Shown here piece after piece: positions 11,455-23,499 of a stretch of DNA of 64,000 nucleotides. Below the pieces are notes generated by a model that was not told the origin of the DNA, did no database searches, and was given only the letters and a program-made list of their open reading frames with translations. Numbering within the stretch: the stretch's first letter is position 1; the number at the start of each line of letters is the position of its first letter. The DNA is from Polytrichum commune (taxonomy: Eukaryota > Streptophyta > Polytrichopsida > Polytrichales > Polytrichaceae), in contig OX485805.1 of assembly GCA_950295325.1 (NCBI GenBank), forward strand, positions 33,963,501-34,027,500, written 5' to 3'. A program made the translations under genes and the position numbers.

Positions 11455-12618
11455 ATGTGGGGGTCGTCCCGCTGGTGGTGTGGGGGCAAGAGGATGGGAG
11501 GCCGAAGCGGCGGGGGTGCCAACGAGCTGGAAGCTCCGGGGACGCGCCAAAGGTTGGGGTCGTCCACCTGCTGGACGGGCGCGTAAGGGCGGGCGTGCGG
11601 CTGCAGCAAATGCCCGAAGCTGAAGGAATGCTGCGGCGCGGGCCGCGGGCCGATATCCTGTGGAGGGAAGCCTGTGGGCAAGTGAGGGAATGAACTCGGG
11701 GGAGCCATCACCAATCCTTGTGCTAGCATGCCCTGGATCACTTGCGTGATTAGCTCCGCTTGGGACGGAGGTTGGGCCATTGCCCTTTGCCGCTCCTGCT
11801 CCAACATGAGAGTCCTTAACTCCGCGACTTCGTTGCGGACCGAGGGATCCTCGGCGGCAGCCTTTTGCAATCAGACGCGCTGCTCCTCGTCCCGGAGCAT
11901 CTTCGCGTTGGCCTCCTCCACGGCGAGGATCTCGGATTTCACCCTCACATTCCTGGCGAACGCTCCGGGGGAAGCAGGATCCGACCTTAGCCTCTTCGCG
12001 AGCTCCATGTCGTCCTCGTCTTCGGAGCTTATGGCGATCGTCTCCTCCACCGCATAGTCCCCGTTCAGCATTCGCCGCTCCCTGAAGGTGGCCGTCGCGT
12101 CCCTCGAATACATGTCCTTCGCGTCGGCCACCGTGAGCACGGGCACTAGCTTGCTCTGAGGCGTCACAGCCCGCATGGCCTTCTTCCGCTGAGGGGCTTC
12201 GGATTCTTGAGTGAACCCTGTTGCCCCTTCCTCCACCTCCCCCTCCACTTTTTCTGCTTCCTCCTCCGCAACCTCGCCACCTGCTCCCATTGACGGATTG
12301 CCCAGATGCAACCCGATGAACGGTTCTGGCAATTGAACGGGGCCCCGCATGGCGAATTCACCCAGGTTGATTCGCCTGGCCATATCCAACGGGTTCTCGC
12401 CCCCCTCGACAATCTTTTCGAAGTAGGATCCGGGTATCCAGTCGAGGATGTCCATTCTCTTTGCCAGAGCCTTCTGGGTCCTGTAGAATTGAACATCGGC
12501 ATCCTCCACATAGGAGTAGATGTTCAACCTAGACATCTGCACAATCCAAATCAATAGTATTAGTATCACCAATGAAGAATAAGGAAAAATAACATCCAAA
12601 ACAAAACAAGAATAGTGA

Positions 12619-12640
12619 GTTTGGGTCGCTCGACCCAAAC
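12619..12640. repeat. Type-2 palindrome, site 4, in intron 2
   Basis: Perfect 10-bp arms with spacer CT. It lies in the intron 12537-12671 of the - cluster gene. The equivalent intron of the + copy (27652-27792) carries two type-1 palindromes instead. Confidence 0.92.
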
Positions 12641-12998
12641 CGTCCATATAGTTCCTTCAGGTTATTTGCTTACCATGGCTGCGAAAACCGGTTTGGAGCC
12701 CCCGAAGACGTTGAAGATGCAATCCCCTCTCTTCATGAGGGTCCTCATCATCCGCAGGTAGAACTCCATGCGCAGCTCATCCGCGGGGTAGTTGGCGTAC
12801 TTCGCCTCGTCGTACAAGCTTCGACTGGAGCCCAACCCTTCTTGGACTTGGAAGAGCTTTTCCATCCTGGCTATGGGATGGTTTGGCACCTTAAGCAACT
12901 CAGCTTTGTACACGAAGTACAAGCACAACACGTTGACGATCTTCGTCTTCTTGTCTTTCAGCGTGATGTACGCCTCCTCCGCCGGTGCAGCAACGTAG

Positions 12999-13970
12999 TG
13001 TCGCGCACCTCTCCATGTGGAGTGCCCGAAACACCATGGGCACAAGGGGGACCCCGGAGTGACACCCGGGACTTGTGGCGCCGTTGGTGAGAGGGCCCAA
13101 GTGATCCTAGTGTGGGTGAGGTCCCCGGGCGTTGGGAACGCCTCCCATCCACGAAGACTAGGAGGCACAAGGGTAAGGCCATGAGCTATGCGTAGCTCAT
13201 GGCGTGGTGATTCTAGAATGCTCAAGAACACCTCAATCGGAGGTGTGAGCTAGGAGTTATGGCCATTTGAGTGGGGCGCTGTCCCGGGACAGCGCCCTGC
13301 TACAGCAGTGCCTGGGAGTGATTCCCGGGACTGCCAAGGTTCAAACAGGCATAACTTCCTCACCACTTGCCCAAATGGGGCAAGTGAGGAGTCCATCGGC
13401 ATCTACGTGAAGCGTAGATGAAGATGGAGTGGTTGGTTGCTGGAATCAGACATCATACAAGGAAGTCATGATGGTCTGAAGCTGCTGGGGGGTTCTAGGC
13501 CCAGCGGCTAAGGGAAAATGTCCACTTGGCCCCAACTCTTGGTAGAGAGACAAGAGGTTGGTTGACGGTGGGGTAGGGGCCCCGCGTGAAGTCCTAGAGG
13601 CTTATATGGGTGAGGTGGTGTGGCCTCACCCACCCGAGGCCGAACGGCAAGGCCTCCATGGGCTTTGGCCTATTGTGAGGCCATAGTTGCCTAATATGCT
13701 TTGGGTTGTTGTAGTGTTGCTCCGGCAATGCGATGATCAACATAGGATTGGACTTCCATGGATGGAAGTCCACATTGGGGAAATGGGTTACCGATTAAGG
13801 GGTGAGTCCCGAAAGCAAAGTAGGAGGGTTGGTTCCCTCCTATGAACTATTGGTCCGGGGTAAAAGGAGCTATCCATTAGCATGGCGGAATGCGAAGGGT
13901 TAGCGCTCGTAACCTTTGCTAGAAACGAAAATTGGCAAGATTGTTAAGGGACCTTGCAAGGGTTGCGACA
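12999..13970 (+). mobile_element. Solo LTR, copy B (972 bp), 5-bp TSD CGTAG
   Basis: TGTCGCGCACC...GGTTGCGACA, flanked by CGTAG at 12994-12998 and 13971-13975. It lies in the exon 2 equivalent of the pseudogene. Deleting it with one CGTAG restores the reading from KPHYV into AAPAEEAY on the minus strand. It is oriented opposite to copy A, 1.84 kb away, so the pair is a near-1-kb inverted repeat. Confidence 0.95.
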
Positions 13971-14450
13971 CGTAGTGAGGTTTCGAGACGGCGTACTCTG
14001 GCTGTAATTTCCGCATGATCTCGTACACCTGCTCCGTCCTCCTGTCCTCGACAATCCATAGCCAGACGTTGACCTCCTTGAATTTGGGGCTGGTGTAGTC
14101 CATGAACTTGGTGAAGAACAGCTTGTAGAACGGGGTGCTCATTGTCCCCTCGAATGAGGCTCTAGGGACGTTCCTGAAGTCTATCATTCCGAAGGGGAAG
14201 CGGTCCCCGGCTTTTGTCCTGATAGCCTTCCTGGCATCAGAGCCCGGCCAGCCTTGGATCTTGAGAGGCTTGAGGGTGACCAAGTTGAAGTAGGCGTCGC
14301 CCTCGAAGCTGACGATCTTCTTCTCCTTTATAAAGTTGGAGAAGGCACGTGTGGAGTGTTCGGGAAGCGCCCGGTTCCTCCCCCCCTTCACAAGCTTGGA
14401 CTTCAGGTAGTCGTCTCCCGAATTGTGAATGGCCCTATACGTGATTCTTT

Positions 14451-16449
14451 ATCTACAATATACATTTCCATTGTTACAAAAAAAATCACACACTACTATA
14501 CAAACAATGTCACAGCAGGTTAATTAGAAAAATGAAAACTTACTGAATACAACAACCTTTTACACAGATTTTAGTTAATATAACGTTTTACTGTTTTATT
14601 GGTGAATGTAATTAACTTTTTAACTGTCTTAATATTTTTAAAGTTCTACTAATTTAATGCTATTGAGCGATCCACTAATTTAATTTAGTTCAACGTTCTA
14701 CTAGTTTAATTTAATTTAATATTTATACTATTTTGGGGGGTTTGGATGTTATACTGGTTTTTTTGAATTGTAACGTTATTTTGAATAGAAGGGCAACCGC
14801 CATATCATGCACAACCCCCAGAAAAAATTTCATTAAAATTTCATTAAAACGTCATTTCTCTACCCATGGGTCCTTGCCTTTTCCTACCAGACCACCTCCC
14901 TTGCCTCTCTTGCCTCTCTCACCACAAAACATGTTCAACCATACCGGTGCATTTATCAGACCTTAAAATATATATTTTGGGGATCTCGACCTTCATGGTC
15001 GCTGTGCCATTTTTTCCTTGGTATAAATCGAAGTGGTCTTGGGACAAGTTCATCACCCAATCAACGCTCTTACAACGGCGCCCTGGAACGACTTTCTGGT
15101 CCATAGTGTAAACCGGCCCTCACCTAGATATACCTGTGGCGGCATTGCCTCCATATCCATGTTTATGAGTTTTCGCTCACCCTTCTCCATGCAAAAGCCA
15201 ATTGGATTCATGACCCATGATCTTAATCAGAGTTTGTAGGAATACTATATTTATCTGTAATCTGGGCCTGTACTGAAGAAAACACATTGAGGAGGAGGAG
15301 TAGGCTTAATATTATAAAGTTCGAATCCATCAGTTGCAACACCTGCAATGCCATTATCCCTCTCGCTCGCTCCTTGGTCGATGATCCTTTGCTCAGACTT
15401 GGTAATTACCAGTGAGCCACTCTCTCTGTCCAAGTCGAGATCTAGATTGGGGTTACTATGAAGACTGTCATTCATCCTGGCCGAGAAGATTACATATATG
15501 ACTGCTTAACTATGACGATACTCTTCTACTGCAGGTAGTAGAATATCACAAATCTGCACAAGGTTATGGCCAATGCTCCTAGTTCAGCGAAATCACAGAA
15601 GCAATGCTGCAAAAAGAGAACAGTTGTCGCCGGAGTGAGAGAATGAGTATACCGGCAAGCGGAAGAAATCAAAAGTCGGGCTCTGGATTGGGATTAGTGT
15701 CAAGACTCACACACCTCTATATCCATCCTGGCCGGTGAGTTTATAAACAAGACTGCATAAGTATGAATCTACTCTTCTGCGGGAAATCTAGAGAAACTGA
15801 TGCTTGCGTTACTCAATTAGTTATGATCGTTCAGTAAATTGGTGGGGCTGGGCCCCTCCTCCAACCTCAAAACTAATGCTTCTCTACAAGTAGTATGTGC
15901 TGACGGAACATAGCATATGCTGATCAATCTGGAAGTGGTTATGAAGCCAAAACCAATTGATCCTAGAAAACCACGTCTATAACTTGCGTGCCCAACTCTG
16001 TCTAATGTATGAGGTGTGGCCGACATGGATCGACATAAGTAGATAACACTATATTCGTTAATCGGAGACTTTTGAAAGTCTCAAAATAAAATATGCCCAT
16101 AGTTTGGGATGCCAATATTGTGGGCATATGGAATGTTGGGAACATCAAGAACATGACAATTTAAAAATTCGCACGTAAAGAATATTCCTAATACTAAAAA
16201 TAGAAAATTGCAATTATAATGAAAACGTGAACTCCATGTGGAAAATAACAAGCGAATCTAAAAAACAAATGGTTTATGTCATTATAGAGTTTGGGGTGCG
16301 TATCCCATAAGTAAGGTTCTTATGGTTGTGGATGGCACATCCCAAACGTATACCACAATTGAATGTGACAAGTCTACTAAGTCTATTAAAAACCAAGACT
16401 ACTAAGCACTAATGTTTTTTCCCGCCGTTAACTTTCACCTATGTTATGT
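14451..16449. other. Mostly noncoding, AT-rich, with possible exon fragments
   Basis: No gene can be firmly supported. A minus-strand frame at 15251-15475 begins MNDSLHSNPNLDLDLD, and another at 14919-15104 contains VDWVMNLSQDHFDLYQGK; both could be exon relics but lack a convincing splice model. Sequence near 15440-15530 recurs at about 15665-15785 (both hold 'catcctggccg' and 'actcttct' blocks), a diverged local duplication. Confidence 0.4.
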
Positions 16450-19400
16450 TTACCCATCTCCATTTTCCGCTTCATATCCATTCTCGGCGTCATTTTCCGC
16501 AGCTGCAATACGTGCCAAGTTGTCTTTGGCAAAATCTATATGTTTTTGGGGGATGGTCATTGCTTCTGTGTTGGAACCTTTGCGCGGCTTCCAAGCACAA
16601 AGTATAGTATCCGTGTTTATCCAAACCGGTGTGTACGCTGAGTCCACTATCCACTTAAAATTCTTTTTGGTGTCCCAACCTAAATAAGTGCGGAGCACGT
16701 TGTGGTCTTTAGTGCTTGGACGACAATATTCCACCTCAATTTGACGAAAGTTGGGGCTAGTTCGAACAAAATTGGGTGAAGACAATGCTTTTACCAACCA
16801 AATTGGCTTGGGATGCTCCTCATCCCCTGCTCGTACGAGGACCAAATACCCTTCATGGCAATCAACACCTACACGAAACGACGGTGCCGGTCGATTACGG
16901 GCAGGGCCAACGTAATGCTCGTCCATTGTGAACTCTTCACGAACGTCTCCATTGCTGAAAAACATAGTATCGGACTCGACAACCGTCAAACGACTTTGTG
17001 GCCAAAATCCTTGTGTCAAAGTCGTACGGGTGTCGCCACCAAGTGTCATCAAGGCTGAGCGAATGCGATCCCAATACGCGATCAACGGTTCATGGGTATC
17101 TCTAACACGTCTTGTGATGTCCTCCTCGCACAATTCTTTCCAATATTCAATGAATCCGGATATGCCTTTGATGATTTCCGGCCCATTCCTCATGGGTTCG
17201 GGTTTGCAAGGCTTTGGTTCCCCATCCGGGACCAAACATTTCCCATCATTGTCTTGACGCCATACGAGTATACCATCATCCGGGCCCCAATTAGGAGATG
17301 TGCACAAAAGCTTGAATTGCATGGCCGGGAGACCATCGTCCCTCATATAAAATCGGAATTGCTGTGCTTTGGTATGCCCCACCAAACGGTCCCCTCCCTT
17401 CAACATGTATGGCTTGATGAAGGCCTTGAAATCTGGTACTTCCTCAATCAAGTGCGGAATTACTGGCATATGGTCCAAATCCATATACAATTTCATAAGA
17501 AGAGGTATGGTTGGAAAATCTTCTTCATGCAACTTCATGCTCCACCGTCCGAATGATGCATCAATGTCGTCATGTGTATGTCCCACCATCAAGAAAGACA
17601 CAAACACCTCCTTGAAGATTCCTTTCGCCACGAGCAATGACCAAAAACAAAATACGTATCGACATTTGTTGTCCTTCGTACAATTATCAAGTTGAACGTG
17701 GAGAGTTGGAGGCAATGGTTTTGCACAAATGGGCTCTCCGGGTGGTTTTGGCAATGACGACATACAAACCTCCTTCCCCGCAAGCACTGCCTCATAAAGG
17801 GATGTGGTTCCACAACCATCAAAAAGTGCACGGGAAGAATGTACCGGTGGCTTCTCAAGATCGCGCAACAGTTTTGCAAATGAACCCACCGTGTGGTTAG
17901 CATCCCCAGGGTAAAAATCCAAACCATAATGGGCATACTTTACGTCCCCATGGCCGTGGGCAATCATACCTGGAAAAAACAAACGATGCGTGACCAAAAT
18001 AATCAAATAACCACTAAACGGATGTTTGGAGTTGGACATTTGCCAAACACACCCAAGAAAATTGGATAGACTTTAAACACGTAGTTGTGATTTCATACAA
18101 ACCTGTGACAGCTACGGGCAACTTGAAGAGACCATCCGTGGCCTTTATTTTGCGTGCATAACAAGGGCATGCGGTTTTGGCGTGGTCCATTTTATCATGG
18201 ATAACTGTTAGAACCTCTGTGGGCCTCATTATGGATAGAGCACGATTCTTATAGTAATCTTGACGGTGTGCCTCTTGATTGTTGACATGTTCAATATATT
18301 ATTTCTGGTGTCTGGAATGAGATTCAGTGCCTATGGGGTGGGCGTCTCGAAGACCTTTGTATTTTTCACACGTCGTACATCTAGCGAACTTGTCCCCGGG
18401 TCTTTTCAGAATGTATTCCGCAAACTGTTGGTTTTTAATCACACTCAACTTGGACAAAGAAATGGGCCCACATCCCGCTATGCGACCCACTTCATTGATG
18501 TCCGTTAAGATGTTCTTCCATTTTGTGCCTGTGGGCAACACCATTTGAACAACCTTCTCCCCTGACGACAATGTCCTCGTCTTGTGGGGCATTGCATCGG
18601 CCAATGGCACTATGATGGTGGATAGTGTCGCGGACGCTTGCAGTGTAGCCTCCCTAGGTTTCTTTGTGCCCGAGTTGCCATGAAATCGAGAGCGGCGACC
18701 CAACGATGAATACTTTCGAAACCTATAAAAGTTAGCCTTGGAGACGGCATGGATGGTATACCACGCTGTACAACACACATCAACATTCTCAAGTGTCACC
18801 ACCTTATGCCCATGGGTATCAAGGTGCAAATTTATGTGGACCTCGAGTTTCTTAGCCGACCTCATACGAAAATCCGCAAGCCACATCTCTTGACGCAGAG
18901 ATCTAATTTTCTCCCGCGGGAAAAATTGGCAACATTTCCTCGCGCAACAATCCTTGCCGGACACTAGATGGATAGATTCGTCCCCCAAAAGCCGATCCCG
19001 TCGACGCTCCTTATCTCCGCAAGGCACACGGTTTGAATCATATCTACGGAGGCCTTTGCGAGGACGTGTTGTGGCCAACAAAGCTAATTGTGTTTGCTTA
19101 TACCGCCGCTCATGATCCCACAAACTCACTTCCTCATGTAGAACTTGACGAAGCGGCCATCGACGCAAGGAAAATCTCCATGTCACCGGGACCTCTACCG
19201 GAAGCAAAGAGTTCAAGATGCACACGCCAACATCATCGAGACCTAGGGCGTTGGCATCGACACAATCACGGGGATTGGAGTTTCTACATATACCATCTGC
19301 CACCGGGACACCAACCTCGTTGAGTAGAACGACATCAAGGCCAACCCATTGCTCCCTCCCGAAACCGGCACACAACGGAATGTCATCGTGGTCATCTCCG

Positions 19401-19579
19401 GAATGCAGAGATTGTTCGTGGACTTCCAAAGATTCATGGGAGGATGTATCCACAAACACCCCCCTCACGTTTGGCACACCATTACTATCTGCCGACGGGG
19501 AAGACAATTCACATTCAGCATCGGATGACGATGCATACGTCGACAACTCCAATGAACTATCACCCACATGCAACGCCAT
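16450..19579 (-). CDS. DUF7869-type, transposon-like protein, two exons, one in-frame stop
   Basis: Exon 1 runs from ATG 19579 (alternative ATG 19633) to 18103; exon 2 is 17969-16450. The intron 17970-18102 has donor GTTTGT and acceptor TTTTTCCAG in phase 1, joining VAVTG to MIAHGHGDVKYAHYG. Exon 1 is acidic at the N-terminus, then basic with Cys clusters (CCARKCCQFF, CTTCEKYKGL, CPCYARK). Exon 2 contains HVQLDNCTKDNKCRY and VGHTHDDIDASFGRW. These spaced acidic motifs are typical of the large DUF7869 family of plants and animals and look like an RNase H-like, DDE-type core; that reading is inference. An in-frame TAA at 18299-18301 lies in exon 1 between HSRHQK and YIEHVNNQEAHR, so this copy is probably inactive. 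Length is about 1,000 codons. Confidence 0.65.
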
Positions 19580-19800
19580 ACAGCCTAGACCAACCACCAG
19601 GAAATGATCAACCCAACCACCACCGCAATGCATACAAGAGAGGATAGAATATATGTGGAGATAAATGGTCCAAAATTGACAAACAAATTTTGGTGCACCA
19701 TTGGAGAACCTCACGCACAAAGACGAACGCGCGTCCCAAAAAAACGTTTTAAGCATACGTCTAGGTTGTTCACTAATGTAAACAATACATGGACAAAGAG

Positions 19801-20170
19801 GAGAACACTCGTTAGTCGTCCAGGAGGGCCCTGCTGTTCGGACCAGCGCCTGTCCCCATACAACCGACGACGAAATCAGAAATCCGAGAACGCCACATGC
19901 ATTTACGAACGCGCGTTCGTGACCTCAGTAACTTCTCCATGTACATCCGGCGGCCTTCGAGATCCCTCAAATGAGAGCACCCTGAGGAATATCGGTTTTG
20001 TAGGTCAAAGTACCATGTTGACTTAGGAACCTGCGCGATATACTATCACAAGAGATGACTTTTGCGTACCTACCCATTTACGAACGGACGTTCGTAAATG
20101 GGTGCGACCCCGTGTTCACATCCTTCACGGACGAGCGATGAGCATATTTTTCTTGCTATTCTGTGTTCGT
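19801..20170 (+). pseudogene. Relic of the 3' end of the ParB/DGQHR-like cluster gene
   Basis: The segment aligns by eye with 29180-29740. Shared elements in the same order are: 'aggagggNcctgctgNtcgg', a palindrome at 19901-19924 matching 29255-29278, 'tcggttttgtagg', 'gactatcac'-like text, then a palindrome at 20076-20099 and 'gagcatatttttcttgc' matching 29720-29740. It is too decayed to translate. It marks a third, nearly deleted copy of the cluster next to the palindrome array. Confidence 0.6.
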
Positions 20171-21050
20171 AAATTACTGCCATAGCGATGTGCATGAATG
20201 AAGATGTGTTGCTGGATGCGTAGACAATAATGACATGTATTTACGAACAAACGTTCGTAAATTCCCGACCATCAGGTACCAATAGATACGGGTCAAATAA
20301 GTATGTATGATCCTCGAAGGCATATTTACGAACGCACGTTCGTAAATGACTGTCATGGATTAAGTGCATGTCACTAACCATATGAGTACCTCAATCCAGA
20401 ACATGCTCTCATGTGGGATTTACGAACGCACGTTCGTAAATTACCGACCATCAGGTACCAATAGACAAGGGTCAAATATGTATGTATGAACCTCGAAGGC
20501 ATATTTACGAACGCACGTTCGTAAATAAATGCCATGGATGATGTGCATGTGACTATCCATGAGTAGCTTAATCCAAAACATGATCTCCATTGGGATTTAC
20601 GAACGCACGTTCGTAAAATTACCGACCATCAGGTACCAATAGCTACGGGTCAAATATGTATGTATGATCCTCGAAGGCATATTTACGAACGCACGTTCGT
20701 AAATAATTGCCATGGATTATGTGCATGTGACTATCCATGAGTAGCTCAATCCAAAGCATGCTCTCAGGTGGGATTTACGAACGCACGTTCGTAAATTACC
20801 GACCATTAGGTACAAAAAAGATAAGGGTCAAATATGTATGCATGGTCCTCGAAGGCATATTTACGAACGCACGTTCGTAAATAACTGAGATGGATTACGT
20901 GCATGTGACTATCCATATGAGTAGCTCAATCCAGAACATGCTCTCATGTGGAATTTACGAACGCGCGTTCGTAAATCCTTGCCATGTCCAAGTCCGAATC
21001 GTTTGTCTAAACCTGAAGCTCTTCATCTTTACGAACGTGCGTTCGTAAAG
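19901..21050. repeat. Type-1 palindrome array, with a 178-bp satellite
   Basis: Twelve copies of TTACGAACG nn CGTTCGTAA, with 24-bp sites starting at 19901, 20076, 20239, 20324, 20418, 20503, 20595, 20681, 20773, 20859, 20953 and 21027. From about 20239 to 20980 they sit in a tandem repeat of 178-179 bp with two palindromes per unit, spaced alternately about 86 and 93 bp. Unit text includes 'accgaccatcaggtaccaatag' and 'tccatgagtagctcaatcca'. Within the satellite the spacer is mostly CA; outside it varies (CG, GA, AA, TG). Confidence 0.95.
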
Positions 21051-21570
21051 TTCCGGTATTTACGGCGGTATATGCGGTAGGTACAGCCTGTACTGTACCT
21101 GGGTGGTGTAGGGTTGGCGCACACGAAATGGCTTGAGCGCGTTCGGTGAGGTCTGTAGAGCGCACACTTGCATGTGCCGCTGAAAAGAGCTTTGTTGTGG
21201 GGGGAAGAGCTTTAAGTACTTCACCCCGCTGGTTCAAAATCCCTTGGATGCTCTTTAAAAAGCGGATTCCCACCGCCTTCTTTGACCTAACAATCTCCCA
21301 TTCCATCCATGCGGAATTATATAAATAGCACTGTCATGTATGGAACATGCCTTGCATGCACGCCAACATATTGAAAATATATAAATCGGTTGCACACCTT
21401 AGTTGTGACCAAGGTCTCATCGAAATATATGTATATACATATATATATACACATAATGTCTAAATATGGAGATGGTTAACATTGAATATTTAATGATTTG
21501 CGACTAAGGTATGAAGTCCAAGTTAATTGACAATTGATGCCTAATAAAGTTATGAATGTCGAAGTCATAG

Positions 21571-21613
<43 letters not shown>

Positions 21614-23190
21614 CACAATGAGGTCAGAGTGGCTAAGAAACATGTTGCGGACGCCCCTAAAATTATAGGTATCATATGTTTCACATCAAAAAATGACCGT
21701 AATATGGTCACCAAGTGCATGAATACAACTAAAAAATCGGGTTAATCCATAATGGCTTGCACTATGGTAGATTGAGGACACTATGAACTAATTATACCTA
21801 ATAATATATGTAAGTTAGATCTTCTTTCAAATGGTATCTAGGTGTGAAAATAAGGAATTAAAATGGCATGAGTAGGAAGGATTAATCAATTTGTAATGCT
21901 GCATAGTATGATAGCGTAATGATCATTGAGACTTGAAACCATACTAGCTACCGTAACGTTGAATCATAGTTACAATTATTATGTGTTTGACGTCCTATTG
22001 GAAATTGAATTTTCGTCCACTTGTTGTAAGGGTACGGATACACATTGGTTAAATATTTATTAGATCATTGGTGATATTTATAGTTGAATGCATTGTTCGA
22101 TTGTTAGTTTAAGTTGACACATGATTAAATGAGTTGAGGTCCTATTGGAAATAGACTTTTAGGGTTTGGGGAAATGCACTATTAATTTGGAATGGTGCAT
22201 ACAATAGTATGTACTTACAATTAATATATGTTTTGCATCCTATGAGAAGGATGTGCATCATCATAGCTTAAAGTGTTGATATAAATTGAAGTCTTAAGAC
22301 ATGCATGTTATTATAATAAGATCGTGGATTGTGTGATGAAATTTCACTCATAACTATTAAGGTGAAAGTGGGAATATTTGAAATTTCACTTATCACCTAA
22401 ACCAAAGTTTTATCTCAAATCTATTAATTTGGAATGTGAAAATGACAATTGGCATCATTATCAATTATTATAGTTGTTATGAACGGAATTAAGCATTCTC
22501 CATCCAACCAACATTGGTAGACCAATTTGACCTGCCCTCAGAAAACAACATGGCCACATATAAGAAAGGTTGGTAAGATAAAAATATGCAGGGATGTAGG
22601 GTTTAGGGTTTGCGGTTAGGGGTTAGGGTTAGGGTTTCGGGGTAGGGTTTAGGGGTTTAGGGTTTGTGAAAGTTGTGTATGTGGTATTTGGGTTTAGGTT
22701 TTAGATTGTTACTAGGATACATTACACACACAAACAATATTGACTCCTGAAAAACCCTTGTAATTGCACTAACTTCATTCATCGCAAGCTCGTAGTTGAT
22801 GCTAGGAAAATAGTTGACCACTCCATAAATGCATTAGTTCAAGCTAACATCTAATATTGGAACTTGAATTGACATCCTATCGTATAGCAACTCTGCGCAA
22901 TCTCATATTATTATGAATTCTTTTTTGCATGTAATATTTATTTGAGGAACCATCGAATTAATTGAAAGATATCTAGCTCTTACATAAACTATATTTTAAA
23001 ACACCATATACATATCTTTGGGGGTGGATTCGACATTGACAACCTAGGAAATGACATGCATTGTTTATTACGAATTAACTGAGCATATTTTCCTAAAATA
23101 TGTTTACAAGGAATCCAAATGTAGAGGTACTAAGGAAATAAAACGAGTAAAATTCATGTATTTGAACTAAGCTTTTCAAGTTAATGCCCT
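21051..23190. other. Noncoding AT-rich stretch with microsatellites
   Basis: No gene seen. TA-rich and TA/CA microsatellites lie at about 21424-21452 and 21570-21620. A degenerate telomere-like TTTAGGG/TTAGGG tract lies at about 22598-22670. Confidence 0.6.
22598..22670 (+). repeat. Interstitial telomere-like repeat
   Basis: Degenerate GGGTTTAGGGTTT / GGGTTAGGGTT units. The plant-type TTTAGGG heptamer supports a plant nuclear origin. Confidence 0.75.
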
Positions 23191-23206
23191 AAACGCGTCC
23201 ATTACA

Positions 23207-23214
23207 TATAAATA
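23207..23214 (+). promoter_or_regulatory. Putative TATA box of the + strand cluster
   Basis: TATAAATA, followed about 30 bp on by a pyrimidine-rich leader, a G-box-like CCACGTGG at about 23345 and 'aaaccctagcggcg', typical of plant 5' leaders. The gene's 5' UTR exons and ATG follow downstream. Inferred from sequence only. Confidence 0.45.
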
Positions 23215-23499
23215 TGTCAAAGCATGAGAATAACAGGAAGGGTTCCAATATACAACCATCTCCCATCTCCCATCCCATCCCTTCCCATCACCTCCCATAC
23301 CATCCCATCCCATCTCCCTCCCAGCCCTAGCCAGTGGAGTTGTGCCACGTGGGAGGTGCTGGGAAACCCTAGCGGCGCACCTACCTCCCCGCGCCCCTTC
23401 CTCTTCTCCTCATTTGTCATTTCGAGGAGAGGAGGAGCGGAGCGCTTAGAGAGCGAAGCTCTTGCTTTTTTTAGTCTTGAAGTTTTAAATTAGTTTTGT

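Larger units (their letters stand above)
9920..14450 (-). pseudogene. ParB/DGQHR-like cluster gene, 5'-truncated copy disrupted by two solo LTRs
   Basis: This is a paralogue of the + strand gene at 24910-29395. The 5' part, including the DGQHR-like region, is missing beyond about 14450. The remaining exon 2 equivalent (14450-13976 plus 12998-12672) matches its sibling: FGMIDFRNVPRAS against FALIDFRGIPGAS, and VWLWIVEDRR against VWLWIVEQEK. Donor (ATG/GTAAGC, 12671) and acceptor (GTGCAG/ATG, 12536) are at the same position as in the sibling. Exon 3 is acidic, with a SIM-like stretch (IAISSEDEDDME), a coiled-coil part and a Pro-rich tail. It has nonsense codons at 11871-11873 and 11409-11411. 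Solo LTRs at 12999-13970 and 10183-11156 interrupt it. Reading across each site after removing LTR plus one target duplication is continuous. Confidence 0.8.

Noticed and set aside
10183-13970. The inverted LTR pair as the terminal inverted repeats of one large DNA transposon
   Set aside because: Each copy has its own, different 5-bp TSD, and a third copy stands alone with an empty site. They are independent solo LTRs.
18299-19756. Two separate genes in the DUF7869-type locus because of the stop at 18299
   Set aside because: The same frame stays open and homologous in character beyond the stop up to a good splice donor, so a nonsense mutation in one gene is simpler.
19901-21050. CRISPR array
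   Set aside because: The repeats are perfect palindromes in a 178-bp tandem unit whose spacers are themselves repeated, in a plant nuclear context with no cas genes.
22598-22670. True chromosome end
   Set aside because: The tract is short, degenerate and flanked by unique DNA on both sides, so it is interstitial.
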